This document shows positions 10,328-21,700 of a stretch of 64,000 nt of DNA, piece after piece. The position numbers and the translations under genes were made by a program. Location: positions 145,840,709 to 145,904,708 of the forward strand of contig NC_035439.2 in NCBI RefSeq assembly GCF_002127325.2. The letters are read 5' to 3'. The notes below the pieces were generated by a model. That model searched no databases and was not told the DNA's origin. It worked only from the letters and a program-made list of their open reading frames with translations. How positions within the stretch are numbered: the first letter of the stretch is position 1; each line of letters starts with the position of its first letter. Source of the stretch: Helianthus annuus (taxonomy: Eukaryota; Streptophyta; Magnoliopsida; Asterales; Asteraceae).

Positions 10328-12880
10328 ATGAGTGCTGTTTTTAAATTTTCTTATATCTCTTCCCTCTACCTCACCTTTTGCTTACTTCTTGTGCTGGCCT
10401 TATCAGCTAAAAACTATGATGCTACGTTATGCCATGATGATGAAAGACAAGCACTACTCCAGTTCAAGAGCGGCCTCGTTGACGAAGCAGATCGACTTGC
10501 TTCTTGGGTTGGTGAAACGAGCGATTGTTGCAAGTGGGCTGGGATCCTTTGTGATAACATTACGGGTCATGTTCAAAAGATTCATCTACCTGGTAAATGC
10601 AGTATCGATTACAGCACAACCAAAAGGTACGATGAATCCATAAGGCAGAGGTTGAGAGGGGATATAAGTCGATCCATCTTGTATCTGAAGCAACTCGAGC
10701 ATCTAGACTTGAGTTGCAATGATTTCAGGGGAATCCAAATTCCTAGGTTTATGGGTTCTCTTGGAAACTTGAGATATCTTAACCTCTCACATTCTAGTTT
10801 TGGTGGAACAATTCCTCCTCAATTGGGGAATCTGACAGAATTGGAGGTCCTTTGTCTTGGCAGTTCTTATAATGCATTTGAAGCTACTAGCATAATTAAT
10901 ATGCAGTGGTTATCAAGTATGCGTTCACTGCGTCACCTGGATATGAGTGGTGTATACCTCACAGAAGCAAGTGATTGGTTTCAGGTGATTAACACTCTCC
11001 CTTCATTGGCCCAACTGCATTTAAGTAGTAGTGGGCTGCCTGACATACATCCCAATGTTGCTAGTCTTAATCTCACATTCCTTTCCTCACTTGATCTTTC
11101 TTATAACAACTTCAATAAGAATTTCATGCCACAATGGATTTTCAGCATAACTAGTCTTGTTTCATTAGATTTAAGTGGGTGTCATTTCAGTGGTCCTCCT
11201 ATTCCTAGTAGCACCAGTAGCTTCCATAACTTGACTTCTTTGAAGTTTCTTCACATCTCTGAAAATGAGTTCATGAGTTCTTCATTAGTACTAAAGGAGC
11301 TGTCTAGCATAGGTGGTAATCTGATTTCATTAGATATGGGTTCCTGTGGTGTTAAGAGTGCAACTCTTGATTCCCTTCACAACTTGACTTCTCTTCTTAG
11401 TCTTGACCTATCAGGAAATCAACTCACAAGCACAATACCTAAATCACTGGGTAACCTTTGCAATTTGAGACATATCGATATGGGTGGTAACAGTTTTCAA
11501 AACATTAGTTTAACAAGCCTACTTAGAAGTTTTTTGGATTGCAAATCACCAAGCCTTGAATCATTATATCTCGAGTCCTCACAGCTATCTTGTTCTTTAC
11601 CCGATCAACTTGAACAACTGGTAAACTTAGTGCACCTCGACCTAGCATACAATGGTATTTCTGGACCAATTCCAGAGTCAATAGGAAACCTATCATTTTT
11701 GAGATTACTGTATCTTGATGGGAATCTTATCTCTGGTCCAATTCCATACTCTGTCGGAGGACTATCATCATTGGAGACGTTAGCTCTTTCACATAACCAT
11801 TTGACTGGTACCCTTCCTGAAAGCCTGGGTCAACTTTCTAAGTTGAAGTTTTTAGATCTCTATCACAATTTATTGACAGGTGTCGTGACAGATGTTCATT
11901 TTTCCAAACTTATAGGATTGAAAAACCTAGACGGAAGTGGAAACAACTTAACCCTTAGACCACACCATGCAAACTGGGTTCCCTCTTTCCAACTAGAAAT
12001 CTTGTACATAAGTTCTTGGGATTTGGGGCCTCAATTTCCATTGTGGCTGCTAACGCAGAGAGATTTATCATGTTTGGATATGAGAAATACAAAGATATCA
12101 TCAACCATGCCTGAATCGTTTTGGAGGTCATTCCCCAATCTAGAAGAACTAGATATGTCTCAAAATCAAATTCAAGGAAGGTTGTTTGAAATCCCAGCAA
12201 CACTTCATGAAGTTGACTTGAGTTCTAATTTGTTTAGCGGGAAATTGCCTAAACTTTTCAACAGTTCAATGTTAAATGTCCTCGATCTATCAAATAATTC
12301 CTTTACAGGATCACTATTTCATTTATTGTGTTCTTGGGGTGGGAATGTGATAACAGTTCTTAATCTAGCAAATAATCATTTGTCTGGTGCCATTCCCGAT
12401 TGTTGGGTGAAGTGGCAGAGTTTGACATTCTTCAACTTGGAGAACAACAATCTGTCTGGTGTAATTCCGACAACTATGGGATATTTATCTTCTCTCGTGT
12501 CATTGAATATGTGCAAGAACAAGTTGTCTGGAAGACTACCTGCTTCTCTAAAGTGCTTGAAAGAATTACAAATCCTTGAGTTTGCTTCAAATGAACTTGT
12601 TGGGAGCATTCCAACATGGATTGGGACAGAACTTTTAGATTTGAGAATTCTAAACCTCCGATCAAACAATTTTGATGGAACCATATCTCATGAGCTCTGT
12701 TATCTTACAGCTATTCATATCTTGGACTTCGCTCATAATAATCTATCAGGAAATATTCCAAGATGCTTCAACAACTTTACTGTTGTAGGTCCCTGTTTCG
12801 CGGAGGATTACGAACCTAAACCTTGTTATACAAACCTACTAGCGAGTGCGGAATCCAAGCTAGCAAGCAAACCGAGTTAG
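10328..12880 (+). CDS. LRR receptor-like protein (RLP), 5' part, truncated by a copia insertion
   Basis: This is the N-terminal 818 residues of a cell-surface LRR receptor-like protein of the plant EIX2/Cf type, which senses extracellular ligands and signals through partner kinases. A signal peptide (residues 1-27, hydrophobic LTFCLLLVLAL core) is followed by an LRRNT_2 cap (34-76, with C35, the C67/C68 pair and C75) and then more than 20 plant-type LRRs (LxxLxLxxNxLxGxIP) from about 117. The gene has no intron so far. At 12,784 an LTR begins; the frame then runs about 31 LTR-encoded residues to a TAG at 12,878. The downstream half lies at 24,037-24,700. The ATG is supported by the signal peptide following at once. 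As it stands the product would lack the island domain, the last LRRs and the membrane anchor. Confidence 0.93.
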   Translation: MSAVFKFSYISSLYLTFCLLLVLALSAKNYDATLCHDDERQALLQFKSGLVDEADRLASWVGETSDCCKWAGILCDNITGHVQKIHLPGKCSIDYSTTKRYDESIRQRLRGDISRSILYLKQLEHLDLSCNDFRGIQIPRFMGSLGNLRYLNLSHSSFGGTIPPQLGNLTELEVLCLGSSYNAFEATSIINMQWLSSMRSLRHLDMSGVYLTEASDWFQVINTLPSLAQLHLSSSGLPDIHPNVASLNLTFLSSLDLSYNNFNKNFMPQWIFSITSLVSLDLSGCHFSGPPIPSSTSSFHNLTSLKFLHISENEFMSSSLVLKELSSIGGNLISLDMGSCGVKSATLDSLHNLTSLLSLDLSGNQLTSTIPKSLGNLCNLRHIDMGGNSFQNISLTSLLRSFLDCKSPSLESLYLESSQLSCSLPDQLEQLVNLVHLDLAYNGISGPIPESIGNLSFLRLLYLDGNLISGPIPYSVGGLSSLETLALSHNHLTGTLPESLGQLSKLKFLDLYHNLLTGVVTDVHFSKLIGLKNLDGSGNNLTLRPHHANWVPSFQLEILYISSWDLGPQFPLWLLTQRDLSCLDMRNTKISSTMPESFWRSFPNLEELDMSQNQIQGRLFEIPATLHEVDLSSNLFSGKLPKLFNSSMLNVLDLSNNSFTGSLFHLLCSWGGNVITVLNLANNHLSGAIPDCWVKWQSLTFFNLENNNLSGVIPTTMGYLSSLVSLNMCKNKLSGRLPASLKCLKELQILEFASNELVGSIPTWIGTELLDLRILNLRSNNFDGTISHELCYLTAIHILDFAHNNLSGNIPRCFNNFTVVGPCFAEDYEPKPCYTNLLASAESKLASKPS

Positions 12881-13417
12881 TAGCAAGTAGAGAAACAAAC
12901 ACACAAGTTCACCGATTAACACAACTTGTATTAATGCAATGAGGGTTCGGTTACAAGCTCAATGTTTACAGAAGTGTTCTATAAACTCTCTAATGTGTGT
13001 GTGAGTTTTGGACAGAATGCTCTCAGCCTGTGTGTGTGTATTCTTTCTGTCTTGTGTCTGTCTGTCTAAACTCAACACATGCATGGGTATATATACCCAG
13101 CTCAGCAGGTCTGGATCGAAGGATCTGATAGATGGTCCGAAGGATCATCTATCGATCATAGTTCACACGAAAGATCAGCATGGACCTCGAAGGATCATCC
13201 TTCGAGGTCTAATGGTCGAACCATGGTCGAACCATATCTTTCGATCACCTCGAAGGATCAGGTGTATCCTTCGAGGCTATCCTTCGATCAGAACATCTTT
13301 CAAATGTTGTCCAAGTCAAACCGGAGGATGGTTGACTTGGTCAACTTACAACACAAATCAGGACATCGTTTATATCAGACCGAATACAGACAAAGTACAG
13401 ACACAAGTGCACCAACA
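12784..13417 (-). repeat. Element 1 3' LTR
   Basis: 634 bp, plus-strand ends TGTAGGTCCC and GCACCAACA. Contains repeated palindromes of TCGAAGGATC type (about 13,118-13,300) and a TATATATACCC motif near 13,089. Confidence 0.95.
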
Positions 13418-13428
13418 AACTCCCCCTT
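13418..13428 (-). promoter_or_regulatory. Element 1 polypurine tract
   Basis: On the minus strand CCAAGGGGGAGTTT directly precedes the 3' LTR. Near-copies (AAGGGGGAG) recur at 13,621-13,631 and 13,640-13,648, and TTAGGGGGAGTA occurs at about 15,227-15,236. Repeated PPTs are a known Sirevirus trait. Confidence 0.8.
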
Positions 13429-15305
13429 GGCTGTAGCTTTGTCTTTGTCTTCCAATAAATGTAGACTCGTCTTGGACTTCAACGGTCTTTGGTCTTTGAG
13501 TTCTCAAAACTCTGATGTCCTTTCACGTCTTCAAAGTCGGAGGATCTTCAAAGTCTTCACGTCTTGAAAGCAGAGAGTGTATCAACAAACTACCCGTATC
13601 ATGTAGGAAGTGTGTTGACAAACTCCCCCTTAACATAAGCTCCCCCTTGAGTTATGCTCGTGAAAAGACTTTATCTTTATGAAGTGAGATCCTTGTGGTG
13701 TTGATGATGGCCAGCGGCAACTCGATCATCTTCATTAGTTGAGTGCCTTCTCGTTGTGTCTTCATTCCAAAGCTTGTCATCGACGATGTTCTCCTAGCCT
13801 TTAGAATCTGCACATGCAAGAAATCTAAACGCGTAATGAGAACAACTGCTTGGAATATAGCATAAACAAATGACACACAAATGACCATGTCATAATCAAA
13901 CACCGTCCGACAGTTTGAAAGTTTGATAAATTTTTCAAATTTTAGATTCTAACTTTCAAAATCTGCAAATTTTTGACCGTTTATGAAGATTTAGTCAGTT
14001 CGGTTTTCCGTCATGTTTCAGGAAACGAAGACTTGAGCTCCAACATCGTACGATCGAAAATAAAGCAGAAATAAAATCTTTTTGGCTTTTATAAAGTTTA
14101 TATTAAAACAAGCCTAAAATCTTTTTGGTATTTTTGAAATTAAAAGACAACAATTTAAAATCCTTTGAGTGTTATCAACCGACATCACCGCTAATGTCGT
14201 GCTGATATGCACCAAACGACGAAACTGTTTAAAAGAAATAATAAAAGTTAAGCAGTAAATAAATATATACACACATTCTTTTTGCGAGTTTCGAGGGTAA
14301 GAGAATCATATCAGTGTACGGTCATGTCAAAACACTCCTGTTGTTCAGTTAGTTAACATTAAGATAAACATCCTATAACAATTATCGGTATTGTTGTCCA
14401 CTTAAGCTCAACTCATCAGATGTAATCATGTTTAGAGGATACGTTAAGGTATGATTTATACTTACCGACCGGTGTTCATCCACATCACGACACATTCCCG
14501 TATCAAGGTATGCACGAGAGTTCATCTTACCGGTGAGTATACCGATTATCATCTGTTTGACCGTATAAATTGTGAGATACTCACTTATTTTAATTTGAAA
14601 ACAAGTCCTATGTGATATAATCACTTATTGATGAGGAACTTGATTTTCGTATGCATGAGGGCACAGGTGCAAGTCCGTGAACAGGTCAGTACTTCCGTAC
14701 AGCAGAGAGACGAACTTGACACCCGGATAAATGTGATATTTTATCACTTATTTGATTTGGACATGTGATTGTTTATCACTTATTGAGGTCGAATGCAGTA
14801 TGTAATATGTACACGTATGTATAGTATCATGGAAGATCTAGACTTGCGTCCCCGTTATTTTTCGGTAAAAGATACAACCATGATACCCAGATGATAAGCA
14901 GCATAAAGACCGAATATCTCAGAACCTCGGCAATCTATCAAACGAAATTTCGGTACTAAGACCATATGCCAATGAATGGTTCCCACCTGATCTTCAGTCG
15001 ATTAAGATTTATATCACCCTGCACACTTTAAAATGATTGAGAGCCTACCGATACATCTTATATAGAGCTGCTTATCGTTTTTCATTTAAGGTTTAAAGAG
15101 GCTTGGATAGACCACTGATGTACTATCATTTTCTCTTTTGCTCGCCAGGAAACTCATTTTTGTTTTTCTATTGTTTTTGTGTTTTTGAAATTTTTCGATG
15201 TTTTTGGATTTTCAGATTTTGGATTTACTCCCCCTAAAATCAATAAACTAAGACAAATTTAAAACACACAAAGATATTTACAAAAATGATTTTCCGATGT
15301 TGGTT
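13429..15305 (-). other. Element 1 long 3' noncoding region
   Basis: About 1.9 kb between pol and the 3' LTR, without a credible ORF. It holds the extra PPT-like motifs and several TATCACTTATT-type repeats (about 14,568-14,785). It is nearly identical to the same region of element 2 (28,601-30,476). Some Sireviruses have an env-like gene here; none is seen. Confidence 0.7.
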
Positions 15306-18300
15306 TTACTCTTGCTTGACCTTAATGCCGTTTACCAATAATAAAAAGTCAAATCTTGATTTGTCAAAAGCTTTGGTAAATAAGTCGGCACGTTGGTCAT
15401 CGGTGTGGACCTTAACAACATCGATTAGCCTTTTCTCAAAGCAATCACGTATGAAGTGATATTTGATTTCGATGTGTTTGGTCTTGGAATGCTGCACAGG
15501 ATTTCTAGTGATATCTAAAGCAGCAGAATTATCAACGTAAATAGGAGTAGTTAGGAATTCAAAACCGTAGTCCCGCATTTGTTGTTGGATCCAAAGAACT
15601 TGGGAGCAACAACTTGAGGCAGCAATGTATTCAGCTTCGCATGTTGATGTAGCTACACACGTCTGCTTCTTGCACTGCCATGTGACTAGGCGATTTCCTA
15701 AAAACTGACATCCAGCCGTTGTGGATTTGCCGTCGATTTTACATCCGCCAAAATCAGAATCACTGAATGCGACCAAGTCAAAGTTATTATCCCTAGGATA
15801 CCACAGACCGGTGTCGGGGTAAGCCTTCAAATAACGAAAAATCCTTTTGACAGCAGCAAGATGTGAGGCCTTCGGATTAACTTGATATCTGGCAAGCAGG
15901 CACGTTGGGTACATTATGTCTGGCCTTGATGCTGTGAGGTACATAAGAGATCCGATCATAGCACGATAGATTGAAGGGCTAACAGCTTCTCCCTTCAAGT
16001 CTGGAGTAATTCCGTGATTAGTTGGCAATGGGGTACCAATGGGCGTTGCATCAGACATCTGGAACCGGCTCAAGATGTCACCAACATATTTAGTCTGATG
16101 GATGAATATCCCAGACTCCGTTTGTTGTACTTGTAGGCCCAAGAAGAAAGTCATTTCCCCCATAGCACTCATCTCGAATTTATCCTGCATGATGCGCTCG
16201 AATTCCCTACACAAAACATCATTAGTAGAACCAAAAATAATGTCATCAACGTATACCTGTACCAGAAGAAGATCTCCATCTTGTTCTTTGATGAAAAGAG
16301 TACAGTCGATAAGACCTCTTCGAAAACCGTTCTCCAGCAGATAGTGAGATAAGGTTGCATACCAAGCTCGTGGTGCTTGATGAAGACCATAAAGAGCTTT
16401 GTTGAGCAACCAAACCCGATCGGGATGGATAGGATCTTCAAAACCTGGAGGCTGTTCGACGTACACCTCTTCTTCAACCACACCGTGTAAAAATGCACTT
16501 TTCACGTCCATCTGATAAACCTTGAATCCTTTGAAGGACGCATAGGCTAGAAAGATTCGAATTGCTTCGAGACGTGCCACTGGTGCATAGACTTCGTTGT
16601 AGTCGATCCCTTCAATCTGACGAAAACCCTGAACGACTAAACGAGCTTTGTTTCGGATAACAACTCCGCGGTCATCCTTTTTGCATTTGAAAACCCAACG
16701 GGTACCAATCTTCTTGTATCCAGCAGGTTTCTCTACTAGTTTCCAGACACCCAGCTTCTGGAATTGTTGCAGTTCTTCCTGCATTGCTTCAACCCAAGCA
16801 TTATCTTTCAAGGCTTCTTTCCACGTTCTTGGTTCTTCTTGTGAGACATAACACGCGAAGGACCAGTCGTTTTGTTGCCCGGATTCTCGGATAGCTGCAT
16901 ACAAGCCTGCATTGTTGTTGTTTCGCAACATGTTTCTTGTTTGTACGCCACTTTGCACATTTCCAATGATGTTTTGTTGAGGATGGGTATTATGAATCCT
17001 TGTTTCTGGATTATCTGGAACTGGAACATTTATACCCAGGTTGTTAAGATTAAGATCAACAACCAATTCAAGACCCGGAATTGACGAAGAGGATGATGCA
17101 GTAGTCTCAGCTGTTCTATGTGTATCCACTGGAGGAGTACCCTCTGAAGTACCATGAACTGCTGTTGTAGGAGCTTCTTGATCTGCATCTAGAAATTCAT
17201 CATCCTCTGAAGATTCGTTCAATTCGTTTGCATCATGAAAATCCTCATTGTTGAGAGTATTGTTGTTCACCGAAGAAGATGGTTCTTGATTAACAAGAAT
17301 TGGACGAACCACCGGTGAAACTGTTGCATTGTCACTCTCGAAAAACATCCTAGCCGCAGCATTTTCTTCAACGGCTTCAACATTGATCGAATTGAAGAAG
17401 TCATCGTACTCAAACATCCAAGGTTGACCCGGATTTTTGACTGGCAAGGTGTGCCTTTGTACTCTGACCTCAGACCATTCCTCGACCCTTTTAGTCTCTA
17501 GATTCCAGACTCGTAAGTTAGGGGTGGCATACCCAAGAAAGTATCCATCAATTGCTCTTGCCCCAAACTTTCCATTAGGATCGATTATTGTGCAAGGAGC
17601 TCCAAACGGTTCGAGATAGGACAAATCTGGTTTCCGTTTTTGAAGAAGCTCAAAGCAGGTCTTGTTGTGTCTTTTGACTGTAAGGACTCTGTTCAATGTA
17701 TAGCATGCAGAGGCCACAGCTTCAGTCCAGAATGGAATGGGCAGCTGCGACTCTACCAACATTGTCCTAGCAGTCTCGATCAATGTGCGGTTCTTACGTT
17801 CAGCGACACCATTCTGTTGAGGAGTATAAGCTGCACTAAACTCATGAAGAATACCCTTTGAAGTGCAGAACTCCGCCATGGAATGATTCTTAAATTCAGT
17901 ACCATTGTCGCTACGTATCCGCCTAACCTTCAACTTATACAAATTCTCAATCTGAATGATCAAGTTTTTGATAATGCCAAAGGTTTCACTCTTGTGTGCC
18001 ATGAACGCAACCCAAGAAAATCTTGAATAGTCATCAGTGACCACGAGGCAGTATTGATCACCCCGAATACTCTTGTGCTTGACAGGACCGAACAAATCCA
18101 TGTGCAAACGCTCAAGAGGAACTGCCACTGTGTTGATCTTCTTTGTAGGGTGCTTCTTCTTTGTTTGCTTTCCTTTCTGGCACGAAACACAGATGTCTTG
18201 AAGATGGAAATTTTTGAGGGGAACACCATTCACCAATTCATTTGAAACCAAATGATTCATTTTGCGTAAGTGAATGTGACCCATTCGTCTGTGCCAAGAG

Positions 18301-18746
18301 ATAGTGTCTTTTTCTGTGGCTTTAGAAACGAAACAAGTTGCTTGTGCAGACGTAGTAATAGCCTGGCTCATGTCAAGGACGTACAAATCATTTATCCTTG
18401 GAGCCGACAAGAGAATCCATTCTTTTGGAATTTTGAAGCCGGGTTTCAGCACATAACATCCATTAGCATCAAAGTGTACTGAAAATTTCTTGTCACAAAT
18501 TTGAGAAACACTAAGAAGATTGTGATCAAGTTGTTGCACATAATTGATCTTGTCAAAGCTGACAATCCCGTTAGATATCATTCCTTCACCCGTAATGTAT
18601 CCACCTTTATCTCCAGCAAAAGCAACATAACCTCCTCTAATAGATTTAACGTCGTAGAGAAGCTTCATGTCGCCTGTCATGTGCCTGGATGCCCCACTAT
18701 CAACAATCCAATGACTACTGATAGTTCCTCCTGAAGCACCCTGCAC
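15306..18746 (-). CDS. Element 1 copia Pol: protease, integrase, reverse transcriptase, RNase H
   Basis: 1146 codons, uninterrupted. A retropepsin motif (DSGAS, residues 16-20) is followed by the integrase zinc domain (H...H...C..C, about 150-190), then the integrase core with D (HMDLFGP), D (RSDNGTEF) and E (NGVAERKN) at about 215-325. RVT_2 reverse transcriptase has its YVDD box near 830, and RNase H ends with the ADLFTK motif near 1120. Order PR-IN-RT-RH defines Ty1/copia. There is no ATG at the natural start: the frame opens just after TGA, and a TGTGCAG/G sequence sits exactly there. Gag ends in the same frame, separated by TAA and TGA. The protein copies the element's RNA and integrates it. 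No inactivating lesion is visible. Confidence 0.95.
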   Translation of the reverse strand: MQGASGGTISSHWIVDSGASRHMTGDMKLLYDVKSIRGGYVAFAGDKGGYITGEGMISNGIVSFDKINYVQQLDHNLLSVSQICDKKFSVHFDANGCYVLKPGFKIPKEWILLSAPRINDLYVLDMSQAITTSAQATCFVSKATEKDTISWHRRMGHIHLRKMNHLVSNELVNGVPLKNFHLQDICVSCQKGKQTKKKHPTKKINTVAVPLERLHMDLFGPVKHKSIRGDQYCLVVTDDYSRFSWVAFMAHKSETFGIIKNLIIQIENLYKLKVRRIRSDNGTEFKNHSMAEFCTSKGILHEFSAAYTPQQNGVAERKNRTLIETARTMLVESQLPIPFWTEAVASACYTLNRVLTVKRHNKTCFELLQKRKPDLSYLEPFGAPCTIIDPNGKFGARAIDGYFLGYATPNLRVWNLETKRVEEWSEVRVQRHTLPVKNPGQPWMFEYDDFFNSINVEAVEENAAARMFFESDNATVSPVVRPILVNQEPSSSVNNNTLNNEDFHDANELNESSEDDEFLDADQEAPTTAVHGTSEGTPPVDTHRTAETTASSSSSIPGLELVVDLNLNNLGINVPVPDNPETRIHNTHPQQNIIGNVQSGVQTRNMLRNNNNAGLYAAIRESGQQNDWSFACYVSQEEPRTWKEALKDNAWVEAMQEELQQFQKLGVWKLVEKPAGYKKIGTRWVFKCKKDDRGVVIRNKARLVVQGFRQIEGIDYNEVYAPVARLEAIRIFLAYASFKGFKVYQMDVKSAFLHGVVEEEVYVEQPPGFEDPIHPDRVWLLNKALYGLHQAPRAWYATLSHYLLENGFRRGLIDCTLFIKEQDGDLLLVQVYVDDIIFGSTNDVLCREFERIMQDKFEMSAMGEMTFFLGLQVQQTESGIFIHQTKYVGDILSRFQMSDATPIGTPLPTNHGITPDLKGEAVSPSIYRAMIGSLMYLTASRPDIMYPTCLLARYQVNPKASHLAAVKRIFRYLKAYPDTGLWYPRDNNFDLVAFSDSDFGGCKIDGKSTTAGCQFLGNRLVTWQCKKQTCVATSTCEAEYIAASSCCSQVLWIQQQMRDYGFEFLTTPIYVDNSAALDITRNPVQHSKTKHIEIKYHFIRDCFEKRLIDVVKVHTDDQRADLFTKAFDKSRFDFLLLVNGIKVKQE

Positions 18747-18761
18747 ATGAACTCAAATGAA

Positions 18762-21700
18762 TTAGTTGGAGATGGGGACCCAAGCCATTGTGGTCTTGGG
18801 TCTTCCATTTTCATCAATGACAATCACTTCTTGTCTTTGATGGTTGGTGAATTGTGATGGTCCCCCTGATTCAACAACCGTTTTTGGTTTCCAAGTCTGT
18901 TTGGTTTCACCAGTGTTTTTCTTTAAGATTTTAACTTCTTGATGATTTGAAGTTTTAGAATTTTCTGGTTTTACAACAGCAGATTGTTTTTGAACCACAT
19001 CGGTTTTAATCGCTCTTTCCATCTTTTTGACCTGTTGCCGTTTCTGTTTCTTTTCCCTTTCTTTTACAAGGCGGGGATCTTGTTTTGTGGAAACAGTTGG
19101 CTTACGGTCAGTTTTGCCACGGGGATCATCAACCTTTCCTTTCAGCTTATGAAGATATGGGCAGTTTCTAATAATGTGCCCAATGGTTCCACACTCAAAA
19201 CATGATCTTCGTTCTACAAACCCCGAAGAATCATGTGATCGTCTAGCCGATGATGTTGAACTTTGTGAACCCGAGGTACTAGGTTTTGAACTGCTTGGTT
19301 CATTTCTTTTCTCGACAATAGCTTTCTTGACAAAATCTAAGTTAGATTGATTTTCAAACTTTTCAATTTTGTCTGTTCCCGTCGATTTCACAAAGTTAAC
19401 AGTTTTCTTTTTCTTTTGATTCGGCTTCTTTTGCACTGGAGTCGGTGCTTTACCTTTGGGTTTGGTGTGATTTTGCTGTGTTGGCACTGTTGGCAATTTC
19501 TTGTTGCCAAATTGCTTTCGAACTTCAGCCTTTGGGATTGGAGGACACTGTGTGACTGTAACTTTAGGTCCTGCCTTTCCCAAGAACTTACTCGTCGAAT
19601 TCTCAAAGACTTTGCAGATTAAGGATTGATTAACATTCTTAATTGGAAAATCTTTGTCTGAGTAAATTTTATTATCACCAACTAGAGTGTACAGCAAATT
19701 CACACTCTCCGACTCCTTCTCAGACGAGGACTCAGTTGCAACAGTCTTAGCGGGTTTGACAGGGGGATCACATAGAATGTGATTCTCAAGAGGTATGTCC
19801 TCATTTTTGGCTACCGCATCAGACTTTGCTGGGACAGTATCGTCAGATTCATCATCAGACGAATCAGCATCCTCAATCACAACTGGAGGATCTTGATTCT
19901 GTTCAGCACTCACAAATGTATCTGCTGACACATCTGAGTCTGAGGATACTTCCTTTTGGTATCCGAGTCCTGCAGCAAACTCCTTAACATCTAGAGGCAC
20001 AGTAGGTTCAAAGAAAACCCTGTCCTCTTCATCAGGCATGGCGTCATAGTTATGTCTCACTGGTGGTGGACACTTCTTGTACCCTATGCATGTGACATCT
20101 CTCTTTTCCTTCTGAACATCAATGATGTGATCTAACACATAGCTAGAGCTCAAATAACTGTCTAGCTTGAGTTGGATCGCATCACTTTCAGTTTTCACAC
20201 AGGCCATCTCTTTTTGCATTGTTTCAAGACGAGAGATATACAAATTAATGTCCGTCTGTTTTCTTGAAACCATTTTTGTCAATTCAGTTTTATCTTTCTT
20301 TAATGTTTCAATCATTGACTTAAATTCTTTTTCATGGTTTTCATGAAACATGTTGGCTTCTGTGCATTTTGAGAGATCCACAGTCAATTTCTGATTGTGG
20401 AGAAAGGTCACATCATATTTTTCTTGCAAAGCGTCATGCTTACTTTGCAAGTCACTCAAATTCTCATTCACAGTAGTATGTTTGTCTTGCAAGTCAAACA
20501 AGCTAGCTTGTAAAGCATCATGTTTGCCTTGCAACTCAGACATACTTTTCTCCATTTCAGCACATCTAGCATGCAGTCTAGTACACTCATCACAGTTAAC
20601 AGCAGTGGGTTCATCGACACATACCTGACTTGACGAACCGTCGACATTAGCCATAAAGGCTGAATGGAGAGAAGACGAAGTATAAGCAGCTTGATCCACC
20701 AGAATAGATCTTCTTTGAGTTTCTGCTGCAGCTTCCTCCAAGAGTTCATCAATATCTGCATCGATTGCTGCATTCGATGTCTCACCCACATGATCATCAC
20801 CAGAATTGGATGATTCTTCATCAGCACTTCCACTGTAACCAGACGAATCTTCATCTTCAGATGATTCACCACCACTGGCAGAAGATTCTCCACCACTGGT
20901 ATGAACTAGCTTCTTTACAATCTGAGCAAAACATGCTGTTTCATCAGGAGCATCAGCACCCAACTGGATTGACCAGTCACAACCTTCATCCACCTGAACT
21001 GCAAGTGCTCGGTTGGTTTGGTTGTTTGTAGGCACCAATGACCGCTCAGTGTTTCTGTTCTGATTCTGCTGATTGCCTCGGTTTCTGAAGGGATTTTGAT
21101 TCCCGTGCTGTGCTGGCTTTGTACATTCCCTTTTAAAGTGGCCCTGTTCACCACAGTTGAAGCACTTAACAGCCTGCTTATCGAACCCATACTTGGTGTC
21201 TCGTTTACTTTCCAAGCTGGTTCTGCCAGTACTTTCCATCCAATCCTTTGCTCTTCTCACAGCACTCGCAAAGGCCCACTTGATATCCATCAAGTCCATC
21301 TCTTCCTTATCAATCTGCCTGTAATCTTCTTGTGTCAGATTAATGTTTCCAATCTGACCTTCTATCAACCCACAGTACGCGCTCACCACAGTGTTAAGCA
21401 GCTCCATGTGTTCCTTGGCTACTTCTACACTGATTTTAGAGAAACTTGACGTGTCGAGCTGAACGGTACTAGACTTTGATGGTTGACCTGCAGATGATGT
21501 TCCTCCATAACACGCATATTGTGGTTGTTGAACAGGAGGAGGAGGAGGTGGTTGTATTGGATTTCCATACAGATCTGTGGTTGGAGGCGGCTTCACAGGA
21601 ACTTGCACTGGATTGCCATACATATCCGTGCTTGTGACAAACGCCGTTTGAAGTGGAGCATGTGAACCGGCTTTTGCAGATGAAGTAGTGGAGGTGCCAT

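Noticed and set aside
13008..13567. ORFs beginning MDRMLSACV, repeated at 23,622
   Set aside because: They lie in the two LTR copies on the antisense strand and duplicate each other because the LTRs do.
14382..14624. 80-residue ORF shared by both copia tails (also 29,552-29,794)
   Set aside because: Shared because the DNA there is nearly identical; no domain, no codon signal, short. Not counted as an env-like gene.
16102..16851. ORFs antisense to copia RT
   Set aside because: Shadow frames of the Pol gene.
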